Shown here: piece after piece, positions 46,750 to 59,811 of the stretch
Numbering within the stretch: the first letter of the stretch is position 1
Layout of the letters: each line of letters begins with the position of its first letter
Source of the DNA: Icerya purchasi
Taxonomy: Eukaryota > Arthropoda > Insecta > Hemiptera > Monophlebidae
Direction: 5' to 3'
DNA length: 64,000 bases
NCBI GenBank assembly: GCA_039619475.1
Contig: CM077115.1
Location: 421,165,671 to 421,229,670 of the forward strand
Notes under the pieces: model-generated
Seen by the model: the letters and a program-made list of their open reading frames with translations, nothing else
Told to the model about the DNA's origin: nothing
Databases searched by the model: none
Position numbers and translations under genes: made by a program

Positions 46750-47330
46750 AGTTTTTTAAGTTTACGGATTGTATGCTTTGGTTTTTTTTTTTTTTTTTTT
46801 TTGATTTCTTCCGAGAAAAGATCACCTTTCAAGAATTGCTCACCAACAATGGAGCATTAGTAATGATTATTTCGATAGCATCGGTTAATAGCGATGTGTT
46901 TTTTTGCCTCATAGTTGGAATTTATAATTCCACGGAGGTTGTTGTATTTGATTGCAATAAGAACTTGTTTTCCATAGAAATTCCAGACATCCTGTTAAGA
47001 AGCTAAAATATGTTCCTAAGTTTTCAGTTCATTTCGTTTTTTTTTTAATAATACCATTTCTTCATCATACTTGCGTACCTCTCGAAGAGAATTTCAATTT
47101 ACTTACTTCTTTGATGGGGATTATTTCATTATTTAAAACGATATTATTAACCGAATTAAGTTTTTTGTTTGCGAATGATATATGGACGGACTTATTTTCA
47201 TTAATAGTAATTCATCATTTTCTATATAAGGAAATTTCATCAACTGTTAATTGAAAATTACCACGCCCAGTCATAGCGTAATGTTTCTATCATTAGTGAA
47301 AGTAGTTACTTCATTTTTTTTTTTTTTTTA
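46750..47330. other. No recognised gene
   Basis: Starts with a poly-T (46781-46802) that may be another LINE tail. A 77-codon plus frame at 46773-47006 is unassignable. Confidence 0.4.
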
Positions 47331-47334
47331 ATCT

Positions 47335-47690
47335 TTGGTCCAGGAATATCTGCAGTGTATTAAACATAAAGCGGGCGCTAAAACGTTACCTTGAGGGACG
47401 TTAGTTCTTATAGGAAAAATACGACTCTTTATCGTTGTACTTTACAGACAAGCGCCGTTTACATAAATATGAGATTTTAGTAATTCTAGAAATTGATTTG
47501 AAAAATATATCTGAACTTTAGGAAATAAACCTTTGTCCTTCATCAAATACCTGCTTACAATTGCAGCTTCGTATATTTTTTCGATTCCAAAAGGTTTTCC
47601 GATTGCAGCGACTATGGACTTCTTCAACGGGTTTATGGCCGCTTTAAATCCGCCGTTCAGGAATTTATGCACAGTACATCTCAACGATAA
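47335..47690 (-). pseudogene. Jockey-like RT fragment
   Basis: The minus-strand frame reads KIYEAAIVSRYLMKDKGLFP, FLELLKSHIYVNGACL, and after a shift RTNVPQGNVLAPALCLI. This corresponds to the RT segment around the (F/L)LKSYLxNR and GVPQGSVLGPxLY motifs. Very short and decayed. Confidence 0.55.
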
Positions 47691-47699
47691 TTTGTACTC

Positions 47700-49715
47700 G
47701 CATAATTAATACCACAAACATACTAAATAAGCTTACAGATACACTGCCACCTTCTCAGAAGTCAAATGTCGGGGCTTTTAAATTTGTTGCACACATTTTT
47801 GTTGTAATTATAAATTATTTTATGGTTGATCAGCGAGATGATTTTGAACAGAATAGAAAATGTCGGTGTTTATTTTGCCTAATAAAATGAAAGGTGATAT
47901 TTACTAATGTAGAATTGTATAAGTATAATAAACACGGGCCAGCTGCTCTCTAATTTCTCTATATTAAACTCGTTTGATAAATCTTTTTAATTTGAAAATT
48001 TTTTTAAACCGTTTAAGATGATAGGGATTTTAAATAATAATGCTAAACTATTTTTTTTTATTCATAATTTTTGATTGTACATTTTAGATTTTGAGAAAAT
48101 ATTGTCACGGCCGCATATTTTTGAAATTGCTCGCCATTATTTTTAATTATTACTAAAGGGTTACAAATTTGACAGATGTGCGTTACTATCATTATCAAAA
48201 ATTGAACTGACCATCAGTTGTTTGTCTGGTTGTGTTTGCGTTAATAATTATAAAGTGTTTCTGTTTGCTTTTAATACAGAAACGTGATAACCGTTTCGCT
48301 ATCTGTGTTATTATGTGTATCTGTAATGGACTGCATGTGTATCGCTGTACGGCTGTTTGTGCTTTCGAGTGCGTTATCAAAAAGTACACGTAATGTGTGT
48401 TTCTGGTTAATGTACGTGCGCACAAATAGTTCTAGATTGAGCCGAGTAAAGGTCAGTGATCTACACGGAATCAGTCTGGATTAGAACACGTTCAGGGTTA
48501 ACCGTGATCTCTATCGGTCATTTATATTGAGTTCTTTGTGGTTGTATTTTATTTTACTCAACCTTTGAATCGCCTTACCTTACAGTGCTATTTGTAGATT
48601 TTTTGTGCAAGTTTGTCTAGTCACTTTTTTTAAAAATTCGCTTAAATTTTGACTTCTGTTTCAGTGAAATTTGTTAAAAATATTTATGGCTTCTTTTTCC
48701 TGATCCTATTTCAATGTTGACTTTCATTTTAGCTTAGTTCGTTAATCTCCTTTGCCATGACTTTGTTCAAAAACAGTAGTTTTCAAATTTTCCCCTAAAA
48801 TATCTCTCTCCTAATAATAATTAAAATGAAGAAAATTCGAAAAGCATGAAAATCTTTCTTTCTTCCATTTTTTTCTTACCGTTTACGGCTTGTGAAATAA
48901 ATTAAGTTGATTTGAACAATTGGAAAATCTTTTTGCGCAAATGCTGTATTGCACTTTCACAGATGTTGGGGAGCGACAAGAGCATTTAGGAACACATCAT
49001 CAAAACATCCTTTTACTCTCGATTGCTTCCTCTTACTCTCTCCTTCCGATGAATGCCGCTATAATTCCTTTTTGTCCATTTCTGATCGTCCTTCTTCCTT
49101 TAGCATTAATAAGTTTTGCTTTCCTTTAAGCGAGTTCTTCTGCCGCTGTTGATCGCATTTCTTTATTTGTCCGTAAAGAGTTATTCGATTCATCAAATTT
49201 TGACAGCTTCAGTTCCTTCCTTCATTTAGCCTCTATTCGCGAACCTATAATTATAAAAGAACCGTGCTATTGTTTTCGCTTTTTGTTTAAGAAAGTTGTT
49301 TTTGAGAGTTTGCTAAACAGACATCTCTTGTTCGGTGAGTGGAATATAACAATTTAATTCCAGGTAACATGTTTGATTTCCGTCTCGGTTTTGGTCCCTA
49401 TAACTCTATTAGCCCCCTTTCAGATGTCTAAAAATTACTCATAACTAAAAATTTTATCACTGTTATCCTTATCGCGGTGTCTTCTTCAACATTGTTCGCC
49501 TTCCAACTTTTTAGAACAGAATGTTTTCTGGTAACATTCCATTTCATTTCATCTCACTTATTATTAGATTGTTCCAAAATAAAATAATTTAACTCTTAAC
49601 TTCACTCTGCTCCACTATGAGAAAAGTATCTTATCTAAGTTCTGCATTTTTTAACATTTATACTCTCAAAATTGCTTTTATTCCTTTGCGTACCTGCTTT
49701 TCTATTTTTCCAAAA
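47700..49715. other. No recognised gene
   Basis: AT-rich, with frames below 80 codons. Nothing supportable on either strand. Confidence 0.4.
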
Positions 49716-49721
49716 AGAAGG

Positions 49722-50384
49722 ACATCGCCATGTTTTTTTAAAAAAAAAAATACCGACTTCAAGATTTGTTATAAAAATTTAATAAAAATGCACTAAAGGG
49801 TAAAAAATAATAATTTAATAAAAATACACTAAAAAGTAAAAAATAATTATTCGATATAAAATATATATCAGAGTGATAGATATTATCGTAATTCTTATGT
49901 AGCATTAATACTTATTATTCGAATAAAAAATATATATTTCGAAAATGATAAACACCTTAAGTAGCGACATTATCGTAATTCTTATACAACATTCATACCT
50001 TAATTAGAGTAGGATTCATAATACATATTACAAGATCTAGGAACAATTTAATGCATATTTAATGTGGTGTTTAATTATTATTATAATATATAATATGAAT
50101 CCTACTCTGATTAAGGCATGAATGTTGTATAAGAATTATGATAATATCATCACTTAAGGTATATCGCTTTGAAATATATCTATATTTTTTTTTGATTAAT
50201 AAGTATTAATGCTGTATAAGAATTACAATAATATCACTCTAAGTTATATCACACTTTGATATAGATTTTTTTTGCGAATAATTATTTTTTACTTTTTAGA
50301 GCATTTTTATTAAATTTTTATAACAAATGTTGAAGTCGGTGATTTTTTTTTTTTTTTTGTTAAAAAAACATTTTATCGCTGATG
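49722..50384. mobile_element. Near-palindromic foldback element, roughly 660 bp
   Basis: The whole element is one inverted repeat: ACCGACTTCAAGATTTGTTA, AAATTTAATAAAAATGC, AGTAAAAAATAATTATTCG, ATTATCGTAATTCTTAT and AGAGTAGGATTCAT on the left are each found inverted on the right (to TTGAAGTCGGT at 50340). The outermost A/T-runs and CATGTTTTTTT/AAAAAAACAT also pair. The loop is about 100 bp at 50.0-50.1 kb. Internal sub-repeats (GTAATTCTTAT occurs twice per arm) give it extra secondary structure. Non-coding. Confidence 0.85.
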
Positions 50385-50389
50385 TTATC

Positions 50390-52985
50390 GTTTTACATTT
50401 TGTTGAAAAGAATATTTTGCAGGGCCAAATTTTACTGATATTTACTGAATACTTCAGGTTTTTTCTTTTTTTTTTTTAATATTCACCTTTATGTATCTCC
50501 TTTCAAATCCGCATATGCTGTGTTCACTTATGTCCTTACAATTCTACCTTAGTAAACTTGCCCCATAAATAACCGTTCTACCTGTTTAGTTTCCTCCTTC
50601 TGATAATCGGTGTATCTTTTTCAACAATAGGCATCTCACTTTTCAATAATTTGACGATACTCCTTCTTTAAAAGACTGAATTTAAAGTTCCTTCTACAAA
50701 CTATCGGATTAAAGATCCGTTAATTTTTCATAAATCAGTTATGCAGTCATGATTACCGTTCTTTTCCGTACGGTAATACTTCTGAATGTATGCTATTTTC
50801 AAATTAAGATATTGAAATTTCGCGATGAAATAAACTTGTTTACGATATGTAACATTAAATGTTGCGTACGGTAAAATATAGGTTCAAAATTGAAAAATAA
50901 GGTTTCTCGTATTATGCGCCTATTATTATTATGTTTTTAAAGGTTTGAATGTAACTCATGAATACCTTAATTGATCTGTGAGTTCGGAATAAATCCGAGC
51001 AAAGCTCTATTGCTAGATATAACTTAATGAGCAGTTTTGTAAAGTTGTCAGAAACAGAATTGGGAAGTCTATTTTAAAACTGTATATTAGAAAATTTATT
51101 AAAAGAAAAAAGGTTTTTACAGCAGTTGCATGTTTCGAGTTAGCTACGGGAATGTAAAAACAACGATATATTATTTAGCACTGAAATCCCGAACAGCGAA
51201 CGTAAAATTCAACTCCAACATAATTGTTTTCTTTAAAGCAGTCTGTGAACATGCGGTCGATAAAAAGAGCATTAGCCGCCTAAAAATATCTGACGAAGGG
51301 GCCTGGAGATTGTGGATTGATGTTTTAAAAGCAAAGCAGGTGAAAATACACGTAGGGTGGGTTGAAACATGTGAGAATATTTAAATATAAATATGTATAT
51401 TACGAAAAACATCGGTTGCGGGGAGCGCTTTTGGTGGAGAAAATTTTTGATTTGTTTTAATAAATTTAACGACCAAGCAGTAGAGATGTGTTGTTATAGA
51501 GAAGGAATTTATTGTTGGGAAGGGAGAATTTATGTGATTTTAGCCTCGGATACCGAAGTAGGAGTCAGCAGCGAAGTCATTTGATATGTGTCCAACTTAG
51601 AAACGGTCACGCATTAATCGAACACTGTTCCGAAGAAAAGGTCAACCATGCAAATGCCTATAAAACTCTTTAGGGTTAGATAATATTTTCTGTTTCAATT
51701 CTTTTGGATTGTACCAGGAGGAAAGCATCGCTGCTTGGTGATTGACTTTCTTAAAATATACATACGATTTCTGCGGCGATTTCTAATTTAAACATCATCA
51801 GTAGTACGTTTAATTACATTGCGCCCTGTTAAATAACGCTTTATAGTATTCAAGATAATGACTTTGTTAAGAGAAAGGAATAAAAAACTTGATAACAGGT
51901 CACATGCAAACCTCTACGTGCTCTCTTTATTATTATAATGTACACGGTAAGGAGATTTTAAGAAGTTAAATTTTTGAACAATCGCTGTTATTATTACATT
52001 AAAATTTGCGTCCTAAACGGCGGTATATTTCAAAGGAACTCGTAATATTGCTTATTATATCTGATACAATGTAGATGAATTTGCTATCGTTTCCTAATCA
52101 TCATCCGGCCTTATCGACCTAGATTCAAGTTTCTATTAATGCCGCTATTGGTGTAGGGAGGGTCATCGCAGGTCGTACACACCGATATATATATATTTGT
52201 TTGTTTATTACTCGAGACTGTAGAATAGAATTCAAAGAATTTCACAGATCAATGACATTCTTTCTACTTTTTTTGCGTTAGAATTGAAGCTTATTTGACT
52301 ATTAATGGGTCAGAAAAAAGAAAAAAAAAAGGAAATGATACTGCAATAAAATCTGAATAAAGAAAAAATGATAAAAGAGAAAAAGAGAAGTGAATAAAGG
52401 CAAAAATTAAATGAAAATAAATCAACATGCTTCCTCGTTTTTTTTGGAGTAATATTAAAAAACAAAACCGAATTTAAATCTACCCCGCGAAAATATGAAA
52501 GATGACAAATGTCATATAGACGCTTTTACATATAGTGCCATCGCGCGATGTAAGTCTTCACTTTTTGCACCCTTAAATTGCACGCAATTACACAAAGGGG
52601 TTAGCTAATAACTTTACGGCGATTTTGACTCGAATATGCTTCACATGTTATTTGTAAACACTACAGTGTAACATGTAAGCCTACAGTTTAGCATTTTTAT
52701 GGGAATGCGATGAAACCATGGGGTCTGATTAAATAATTGGGCGATACTATTAACCGACTTACAACTTCAGTTTAAATCGATAGCTTTTTTCGGAGATATT
52801 TTCGACTTATTAAATGTGTAATCGACACGTTAGAATTAAAGTCAGAAAATTTTTCCTAGACTCTCGAATTATCATCGTTTGTGGAAAGTGGCACATCTTT
52901 GACATATAATCGAATTTTTAATAAATAACCGAAAAAAAAAAAAAAAGTAAATTTTTATTTGAATTTTTAAAATATCAGTAATTTT
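50390..52985. other. No recognised gene
   Basis: Two small plus frames, 51130-51384 and 51393-51584, lie close together but resemble nothing I know and have no splice support. The rest is AT-rich. Confidence 0.4.
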
Positions 52986-52997
52986 ACGAAGTAATCA

Positions 52998-53420
52998 TCA
53001 TCATCATCATTTCCATCTCCTGTTCCGGAGGTTGGTGCGGCACCTCGTTTTACTACAGTTGTCTCCGCCTGGCCATTTGTATTTCTTCCAAAAGTGAATT
53101 TATTCCAGCTATTCCATGTCTGTATTTCATCCGTCTCCTTCCTCGCGATCTTTTTCCCTGAATTTTCCCTTGTATCGTAGTCGTGAAAAGATCTTCTTCT
53201 CTTATTTTATGTCCAAAGTATTTCTTCTTTTTTGCTTCTTCGATGATATTTATTAGGGTTCGGTTTACTAATTTTACATTTATTCAATACTACTGCATTT
53301 TTTTCGTTCCATGATATTCTGTGCATTCTTTTGTAGCAATAAAACTCGAAGACATTGATTTTCTTTTTGTTAGCCTCCGATCCTATTTTGTATTTTTTTC
53401 GTTTATCTAGGCCAGATCCC
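52998..53420 (-). pseudogene. Endonuclease-RT LINE, C-terminal fragment
   Basis: The minus strand reads YCYKRMHRISWNEK, SKKEEILWT, LFTTTIQGKIQGKRSRGRRR then MKYRHGIAGINSLLEEIQMA and RRRQL. This is the tail region of the same LINE type as 17.64-18.35 and 62.64-63.06 kb (RRMLRISW, GKIxGKRxRGRRR). The 3' end is an ATG/CAT trinucleotide repeat (52998-53011). Frameshifts present. Confidence 0.65.
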
Positions 53421-53489
53421 TTTTATATTATCCATTAACTTTACTTTTTTAGTGAACATCTCATTTGGTTTATATTTGAGCTAAAAATT

Positions 53490-54640
53490 TCTCAAACGTT
53501 TTTATCTGCTATAGCGGGTTTTTTTCTGACCTAAAAAGGGATGCTACTATTAAACCTTATACTGCATATGAAAGTGTAATTTTCCGTTTTTTCCCTTATA
53601 TATGTCTTTGAGAGTCATGACTGAAATCGGTTTCTTTTTACAATCCGCATTGAATTTTTCATTAATGTATGGCTTAGCTGCTATGTACGAAAACGGATTT
53701 TATATATGGTTGGATACATGTGACCCGTTGATGAACAGATATATCTTCCGGAAACCTTTTTAATCGCTTACTCCTATTATATGCTGCATATAACTTTGAG
53801 AATTGCTGCTGCATGCAATGAAAAAGTTAAATTTTATTTTTCGTAGTGAAATATCGTATAAACTAATGTTGAGGTTTAGCGACGAACCGAGAAGAGAAAG
53901 ATTACAAATTAAAGGGAGACATTTCTAAATCATACTCACGCGTTGCGGATATAGTGCACTTTAAAATTGTCAACTGATAAGTCTCGTTACGAAACACATT
54001 CTTGGATGACCTTCAAAGTTCAGTTGCAATCCGCATTTTATCAAGGAAAACTTTTTCGGAGCAATACAATTGGCTATATTTCAGTTTGGCATTGAAGAAA
54101 AAAAGCAAAAGGAAAAAAGTCAATTATCGATGACGATAGAGGAGAAAAAGTTTGGCAGACATTTTCAGAAATATTACCGTTTAATTTGTTGCGGCAACAG
54201 ATGAGGGGGGGGGGGGGGGTGACAGGAACGAAATTTGTAGTTGTCTTTATTTATCCAAATATGTTGGGTGATTTTATTTTATTAATGCTTTTTCCAGTTC
54301 GGAAGCCGGAAATTAAAAGTGACGGTACTGAATTAGTTATTAAAAGTACTAATGGCTCAAAGGATAAATTGAAGACTTCCATCTCGTATGTGCGATAAAT
54401 CCTGTAGTTATCTAGTGGATTGAAAATTTTTTTTACAGTTCATGTAGCGTGCGCGTACAGGAGTAAAGGACAGATTATGCAAGATAGACCGAGAGGTATG
54501 CGTTTGGGATCGTTCCTAGGGATTTCAATCGGCAGGTTATATGACGATTTATATGGCGAAATTAAAATTGGTAAAGGAACAGATAAAATCGGAAGATAAT
54601 GCTATTTCGGTATATATTTTTGTAATAATTTAGCGGTGGC
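53490..54640. other. No recognised gene; poly-G at 54205-54219
   Basis: A 15-base G run at 54205-54219 stands out in AT-rich DNA. A 70-codon frame across it is unassignable. Confidence 0.45.
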
Positions 54641-54689
54641 CAGTGACATGTACGCTGAGGAGATTAACTGTTTCAGCAATATAACTACT

Positions 54690-55032
54690 TTTATACGATG
54701 GGGGAGGGGTTAAATCCCGCATATCTACTTTATAAATAATAATATTTTTTTACTTAATATGTGTACTATTAATAATTTACATAAATGAATTACCGTATAA
54801 AATAAATAATAATTATATATGTTATTAATTATAATAAAAAAATTTGCATAAAATATTAATAAACTACCTAAAAATATGGAGTAGATTTTTTTCTTTTTTT
54901 TTTTTTTAAGATCATCAATATTTATCTTAAATTTTTGATTTTTTTCAGATTTTTGTATATTTATAATAACTATTTCAGTTCTAATGGGAGGGGCTTAATT
55001 CCCAAACCCTCCCCCGTGGACACGGCCTTGGG
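54690..55032. mobile_element. Possible MITE with GC-rich inverted ends
   Basis: Left GATGGGGGAGGGGTTAAATCCC and right GGAGGGGCTTAATTCCCAAA plus CCCTCCCCCGTGG flank an AT-only interior. The ends are partly inverted relative to each other. Termini and duplication not established. Confidence 0.4.
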
Positions 55033-55034
55033 AA

Positions 55035-57325
55035 GTATATATGTAAGTATAGAATTGAACAAATGATGAAACGTTTTCAAATTAAATGTAAACACAATAC
55101 ATGTTTGTATGTAGGATGGGTCATATAATTAAAATATAGAACAAGTGTAATTTTATCAAAAAATACATACAGCACTATTTAAAAAAAAAAGTGATAACTT
55201 TGATTTGCGGTGCTTTCTCTAAAAACTTTTAAACACTATTAACTGCTAAAAAAAACCCTTTTTGGTTATAATTTAATTGATTAACATCAGTAACATACGG
55301 GAGCATTTAAAATTACATTCATCAGGATACGGAAGAAATGTTCACATGTTTATTTGCCTATGCCTTATTTATTCATGATTAATTTTTTTCAACAAGATTT
55401 AGCACGGATGAAGACTGCTCGATGCCTTCCATCTACGGTACTGGTCTGAACAAAAATTCTAATATCGGTCTGCTGTAATACTATTTATTACAAAAAAAAA
55501 AAGAAGAGATCTTTATGTAATTCGAATGTAGGACATAAGGAAAGAAGGTGTTAAGTATAATAAGTAGTAAAAGTAAGTCCTTGATAAGGTATTATGAATT
55601 GTGAATTTAAGCTTTTCATAATGTACTTAAGGATCTAAAGGATCTGATGAGAATACCGTGCCCAGTTCCTTTCTCTCAGCCGCCTTTACCTTCCCAGATC
55701 TCTCTGGTACCCAATTATTTCAGGTTGGATGAACCTGGGAGCGACTTCGATCCGGAACAAGACAAGTCTCGGAAACCCATGATACCTCTGGTCTGGAAGC
55801 TAAACACCTTAGTCCAGTTAAATATCAGCCATGACACAGTTTCTATAAGGATCGCAAGAATTGGTCAATTTAAAATTCAGTTCAATTATTCGGAGCCAGT
55901 TAATAAACGGTAGATGACATTCCAGAACTGAACCTGGAATACACTCTTTTCATCGGACTTAAATGAAATTCGACTCGCGACATTTCAGTAAAGATTACGC
56001 GTAACAAATGGAAAAACGATCGTTCCGTCGGTGTACAACTCGGTACCACCACGCTGATTCCATTTTATCATTATGTATTATTTCAAATAATTATGCGTGA
56101 GGTTTCGATGTACTTGTAGGAGAGGCGGGTGATCGCTAGAACTTATTTTATGAATGATACATATTAAGTTCCGAAGTTGAAATTAAGATAAGGCAGATAT
56201 GAGTCTACTAATTCTGTCTAACAATGTTTAGATTGTAATGTTTGATCAGGAGGCGTAATTTTGCCAGCATCATTTTATTTAGGAGTAAAAGTTTACCGCC
56301 AATTTATTTGTATACATCCCCCCCCCCACCTTTTTTTTTTCGTGTCTGCGTATTAAATTTATCAATAATGCTGTAAAAATTGTTTACTCTAAATTGCTCT
56401 TTCGAAATTTATTTGCAAAGCTGGCGATTGTTACCGATATTGACGGATAACTTTGTATTCTTAATTTTCGAAGTCGCTTCGCAATTTGTGCTAGTAAATT
56501 GTAAAGATTTGCATGTGTTTCTGGAGTCACATCCTGTTTTATCCTGAAGTTTTGCGCAATTTCGTCATACAGGACCAACATGAATACCAATTTATCTCGT
56601 TTCTCCCTTCGATTTGTCAACCATGGATCTATAGAGGGCTTATTCTATAATTTTATTAAATATTTCTGAAACAGCTGTGGTTGTGTTTGTGTGTGCATTT
56701 TCCATCTTATCTAGTACCCGATACTTTCTTTAAGTGATTTTTTGAAGTCTGCCGGGCTGAACCCGAAAAAGAATTGTAAACTATTCGAACTAATGAAAAA
56801 AAAATTTACAGCCGACCGACATAAATGGCCTATAATCCTTTGCTGCGTACGTGTAATAAATGATGACTTATACTTCTGTAAAAAATCCAATCTACACGTT
56901 TTTTCGTCAGTTTATCGCCACATGTTTTTAAAAAACGTTTTATCAGCTGTCCATCTTTTATATAGCCCATAATTATGCTCCCGTCAAATCCAGCGTTGAG
57001 AATACCCAGAATATTGTTTTTTGCGCCATAATTTCGAGGGAAAACGTTTTGAGCTATTATCGTGATCAACTCTGCTTTTGGTCGCGAGATTAGCTTTTGT
57101 ATCTTGCTAAAAGCGGATCTAATCAGTCCCGGTAACCCTATGAAAAATTACCACTTTGGAAGATAAACTAAATTTTTCTGCTGCACCTTGAAAGCAAGGC
57201 TTCTGCAAAAGTAACAATTTTGACTCGCTATAATACGTCGTACTGGCAGTAAGAAATCTTCTTTCGAATCGACTTTTTTATATCTCGTCGCAAAAGCCTT
57301 GTCTACGTGTTATAACTAAGAGAAA
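55035..57325. other. No recognised gene
   Basis: Frames at 55647-55913 (plus, 88 codons, Pro-rich start), 56384-56620 (minus, 78 codons) and 56830-57069 (minus) are the longest. None matches a family I know. Confidence 0.4.
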
Positions 57326-57329
57326 AATT

Positions 57330-57434
57330 TTCTTACGCTGGAAAACTTTTTCCTTATAATTTTGACTCCTTCCTTTTCTAATTGTTTCTGGGTAAAGGTC
57401 TCCGGTTGACGAGCCCAAAAAGAAAAAAAAAAAA
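57330..57434 (+). mobile_element. I-like LINE, 3' end only, plus strand
   Basis: Contains TGTTTCTGGGTAAAGGTCTC and GGTTGACGAGCCCAAAAAG, then an A run to 57434. This is the inverse of the 29.05- and 45.4-kb tails. Only about 100 bp, so extremely 5' truncated. Confidence 0.8.
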
Positions 57435-57948
57435 CTTTTTTCCTGGTTCTCGATTATAAATACGAGTAATCTGATTGCTCCGAGGATAAGAATATGTCTT
57501 TCAGTGTTACCGACATTTCTAACCCAAAAACAATTTCTCCGCCCTGCATCTAACATCACAAAAAGGAATTCTGGAAATCCCTCCTCTTTGTATGCTAGGC
57601 TGCCTTCCAAAAAACATCATTCCTAGTCGAAATCATAAAATCTTCTTGATAAATATTGTTCCAATTTAACCATTAATGACGGCTGTAAAGGTCTCTCCGG
57701 TCAGTAATTTTTGCCTATTCAAAATGGGATTCCACCTTCTTCTAAGTCAATATTAATATGTCTCCGATCGTTAATAATTCTGTTTCTACTGACCTCATAT
57801 CCCTTCCTTCCGAAAATGATTTAATCCCTTACTCCATTATTTTTTGTAAGTTCAAAATTCCTAATTAGCTCAAAAAAATTTTAATTTTGCAGTCTTAAAA
57901 ATTTTTTTAGTCAACATTTCCTCTAATTTCATTTATATTTCTCCTCAC

Positions 57949-57981
<33 letters not shown>

Positions 57982-57986
<5 letters not shown>

Positions 57987-58351
57987 TACAACGTAATTCT
58001 TAGGCTACCCCCATTCGAAAAAATGTCCCAAAAGAACGTCCCAATTTTATGTAACGTTTGTTATATTTTATAGGACTTTTGTTATTGTTATTTAAAAAAT
58101 GTCACAATTTTATGTAATGAAATATGTAACGAAAAATATAACGCAAAAATGTCTTAATTTTATATAATGAATGTTAAATGTTAGAATAGGATTTTTGTGG
58201 TTATGATATTTTTTTTTTGTGTTAATGCTAGTAAGAATTACGTTGTAAATTTTGATCATTTTATACAAAGTATAGAAGAGTAAGAGACAGAAATGAAAGC
58301 AAGAGGGGTCAAGGGGCATAGCCCCTTGCGAGGCCAAAAAGGCCGAGTTTT

Positions 58352-58352
<1 letters not shown>
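57982..58352 (+). mobile_element. Helentron-type non-autonomous element (HINE/DINE-like), copy 1
   Basis: Has a 17-bp subterminal inverted repeat: TTACAACGTAATTCTTA at 57986-58002 and its exact inverse TAAGAATTACGTTGTAA at 58232-58248. The second copy is followed by hairpins CAAGGGGCATAGCCCCTTG (58308) and GGCCAAAAAGGCC (58331) near the 3' end. This order (subTIR, core, subTIR, terminal hairpin) is the HINE/DINE-1 architecture. (AT)n tracts border both ends (57953-57982, 58355-58382). Confidence 0.75.
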
Positions 58353-58382
<30 letters not shown>

Positions 58383-58384
58383 GT

Positions 58385-59348
58385 ATTATAACGTTTTAAT
58401 CATAACATTACATAAAAGAAATTTATAAAAATGATAAGGTAACCTTCGAAGCTCAGGAAATTCTCGGAGTATAAGACAGGAGAGGACCGGCAATGTGTAA
58501 TAGTAATAATAATAGTAATAAGGATAAAAAATAAGTTTCTGGCTAATTATTTTAGATAATAGCTGGCCAGTCCGTAGTAGTACATAGAATAAGTTTCTTT
58601 TAAAAGTTATTTATTCATTTATTATTCATTTTATTATTCATAATATTGTTCATTATAATACGTTGGTATATATTTTACTTTAAAAAGGAATACGTTTTTT
58701 TTACAATCAGTTATTGATTATTATTTGAAAATTGAATTTGTTATATATATATTTGTTTAATAAGTAAAATAATAAATTGAAATAATTTAAACAATTGCAA
58801 TAGTCATTTTAAAATTGGCAAAGCAGTTCCAACAATAAAAATTTATGACAATTTTTTCAAATATCAATTACGGTAATAGAAAATAAAGATTGTATTATAT
58901 TTGAATAATATTTAAAGAATCGAAGATTACTTGACAGCAAAGGTATCGGGAGTAAATAATATCATTAGCGGAACCAGTATCAGCGTGGGTTATGGAGTTT
59001 AGATAGTGCAATATAAATTAGGCTAGAAAAAATATGTTTTCTTTTCTTTGAATTCGTATAATTGTGTATTATGAATTGAATTATTGTGATTTTAATATTA
59101 ATTGTTAAATACTTTTCTTTTTTAGCTGCTAAATTTTACGATTCTTTGGTTTCATTTAAATAATAATAATAGTAATAAAATTAATTCTAATCGTTAAGTA
59201 AATTTTAGAAAAGGAATAAAAAGGAAATTGTGTTCACTCCGAGAATTTTCTTGGAGTGTATTTGGAATTATTAGACAGGGATTTAAAAATTTGTAAATTT
59301 TAAAATATAACTTATTACGTAACTAGCCATTTATTTGACTGGTATCGT

Positions 59349-59350
<2 letters not shown>
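58385..59350. other. Spacer between the inverted Helentron-type copies
   Basis: AT-rich, non-coding, about 1 kb. ATTCTCGGAGTATAAGACAGG (58462) has a distant echo at 59237-59278 (GAATTTTC..GGAGTGTATT..AGACAGG), suggesting internal duplication. Confidence 0.4.
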
Positions 59351-59390
<40 letters not shown>

Positions 59391-59395
<5 letters not shown>

Positions 59396-59790
59396 CGACC
59401 ATTTTGGCCTCGCAAGGGGCTGTGCTCCTTGACCCCTCTTGCTTTCATTTATGTCTCTTTCTTTTCTATACTTTGTATAAAATGATCAAAATTTACAACA
59501 TAATTCTTACTGGCATCAACACAAAAAGGAAAACAAAACATAATCACAAAAATCCTATCCTAACATTTAACTTTTATTATATAAAATTAAGATACTGTTT
59601 CATTACATTTTTCGTTACATATTTCGTTACATAAAATTGTGACATTTTTTAAATAACAATAACAAAAATCCTATAAAATATAACAAACGTTACATAAAAT
59701 TGGGACATTCTGCGTTACATAAAATTAGGATGCTTTTTTGGGACATTTTTTCGAATGGGGGTAACCTAAGAATTACGTTGTAATTAATTT
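59391..59790 (-). mobile_element. Helentron-type non-autonomous element, copy 2 (inverted)
   Basis: Reverse-orientation copy of 57982-58352. SubTIRs lie at 59767-59783 (exact) and 59493-59509 (one mismatch), and the hairpin CAAGGGGCTGTGCTCCTTG at 59413-59431 has one mispair. It carries an extra GTTACATAAAATT duplication near 59714. It is bounded by (AT)n at 59354-59390 and 59791-59810. A 99-codon frame through it is not a gene. Confidence 0.75.
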
Positions 59791-59811
59791 ATATATATAT
59801 ATATATATATT

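Noticed and set aside
59335..59634. 99-codon plus-strand frame
   Set aside because: Runs from an (AT)n tract into the Helentron-type element. The inverted copy at 58110-58337 gives a similar frame only because the DNA is the same repeat.
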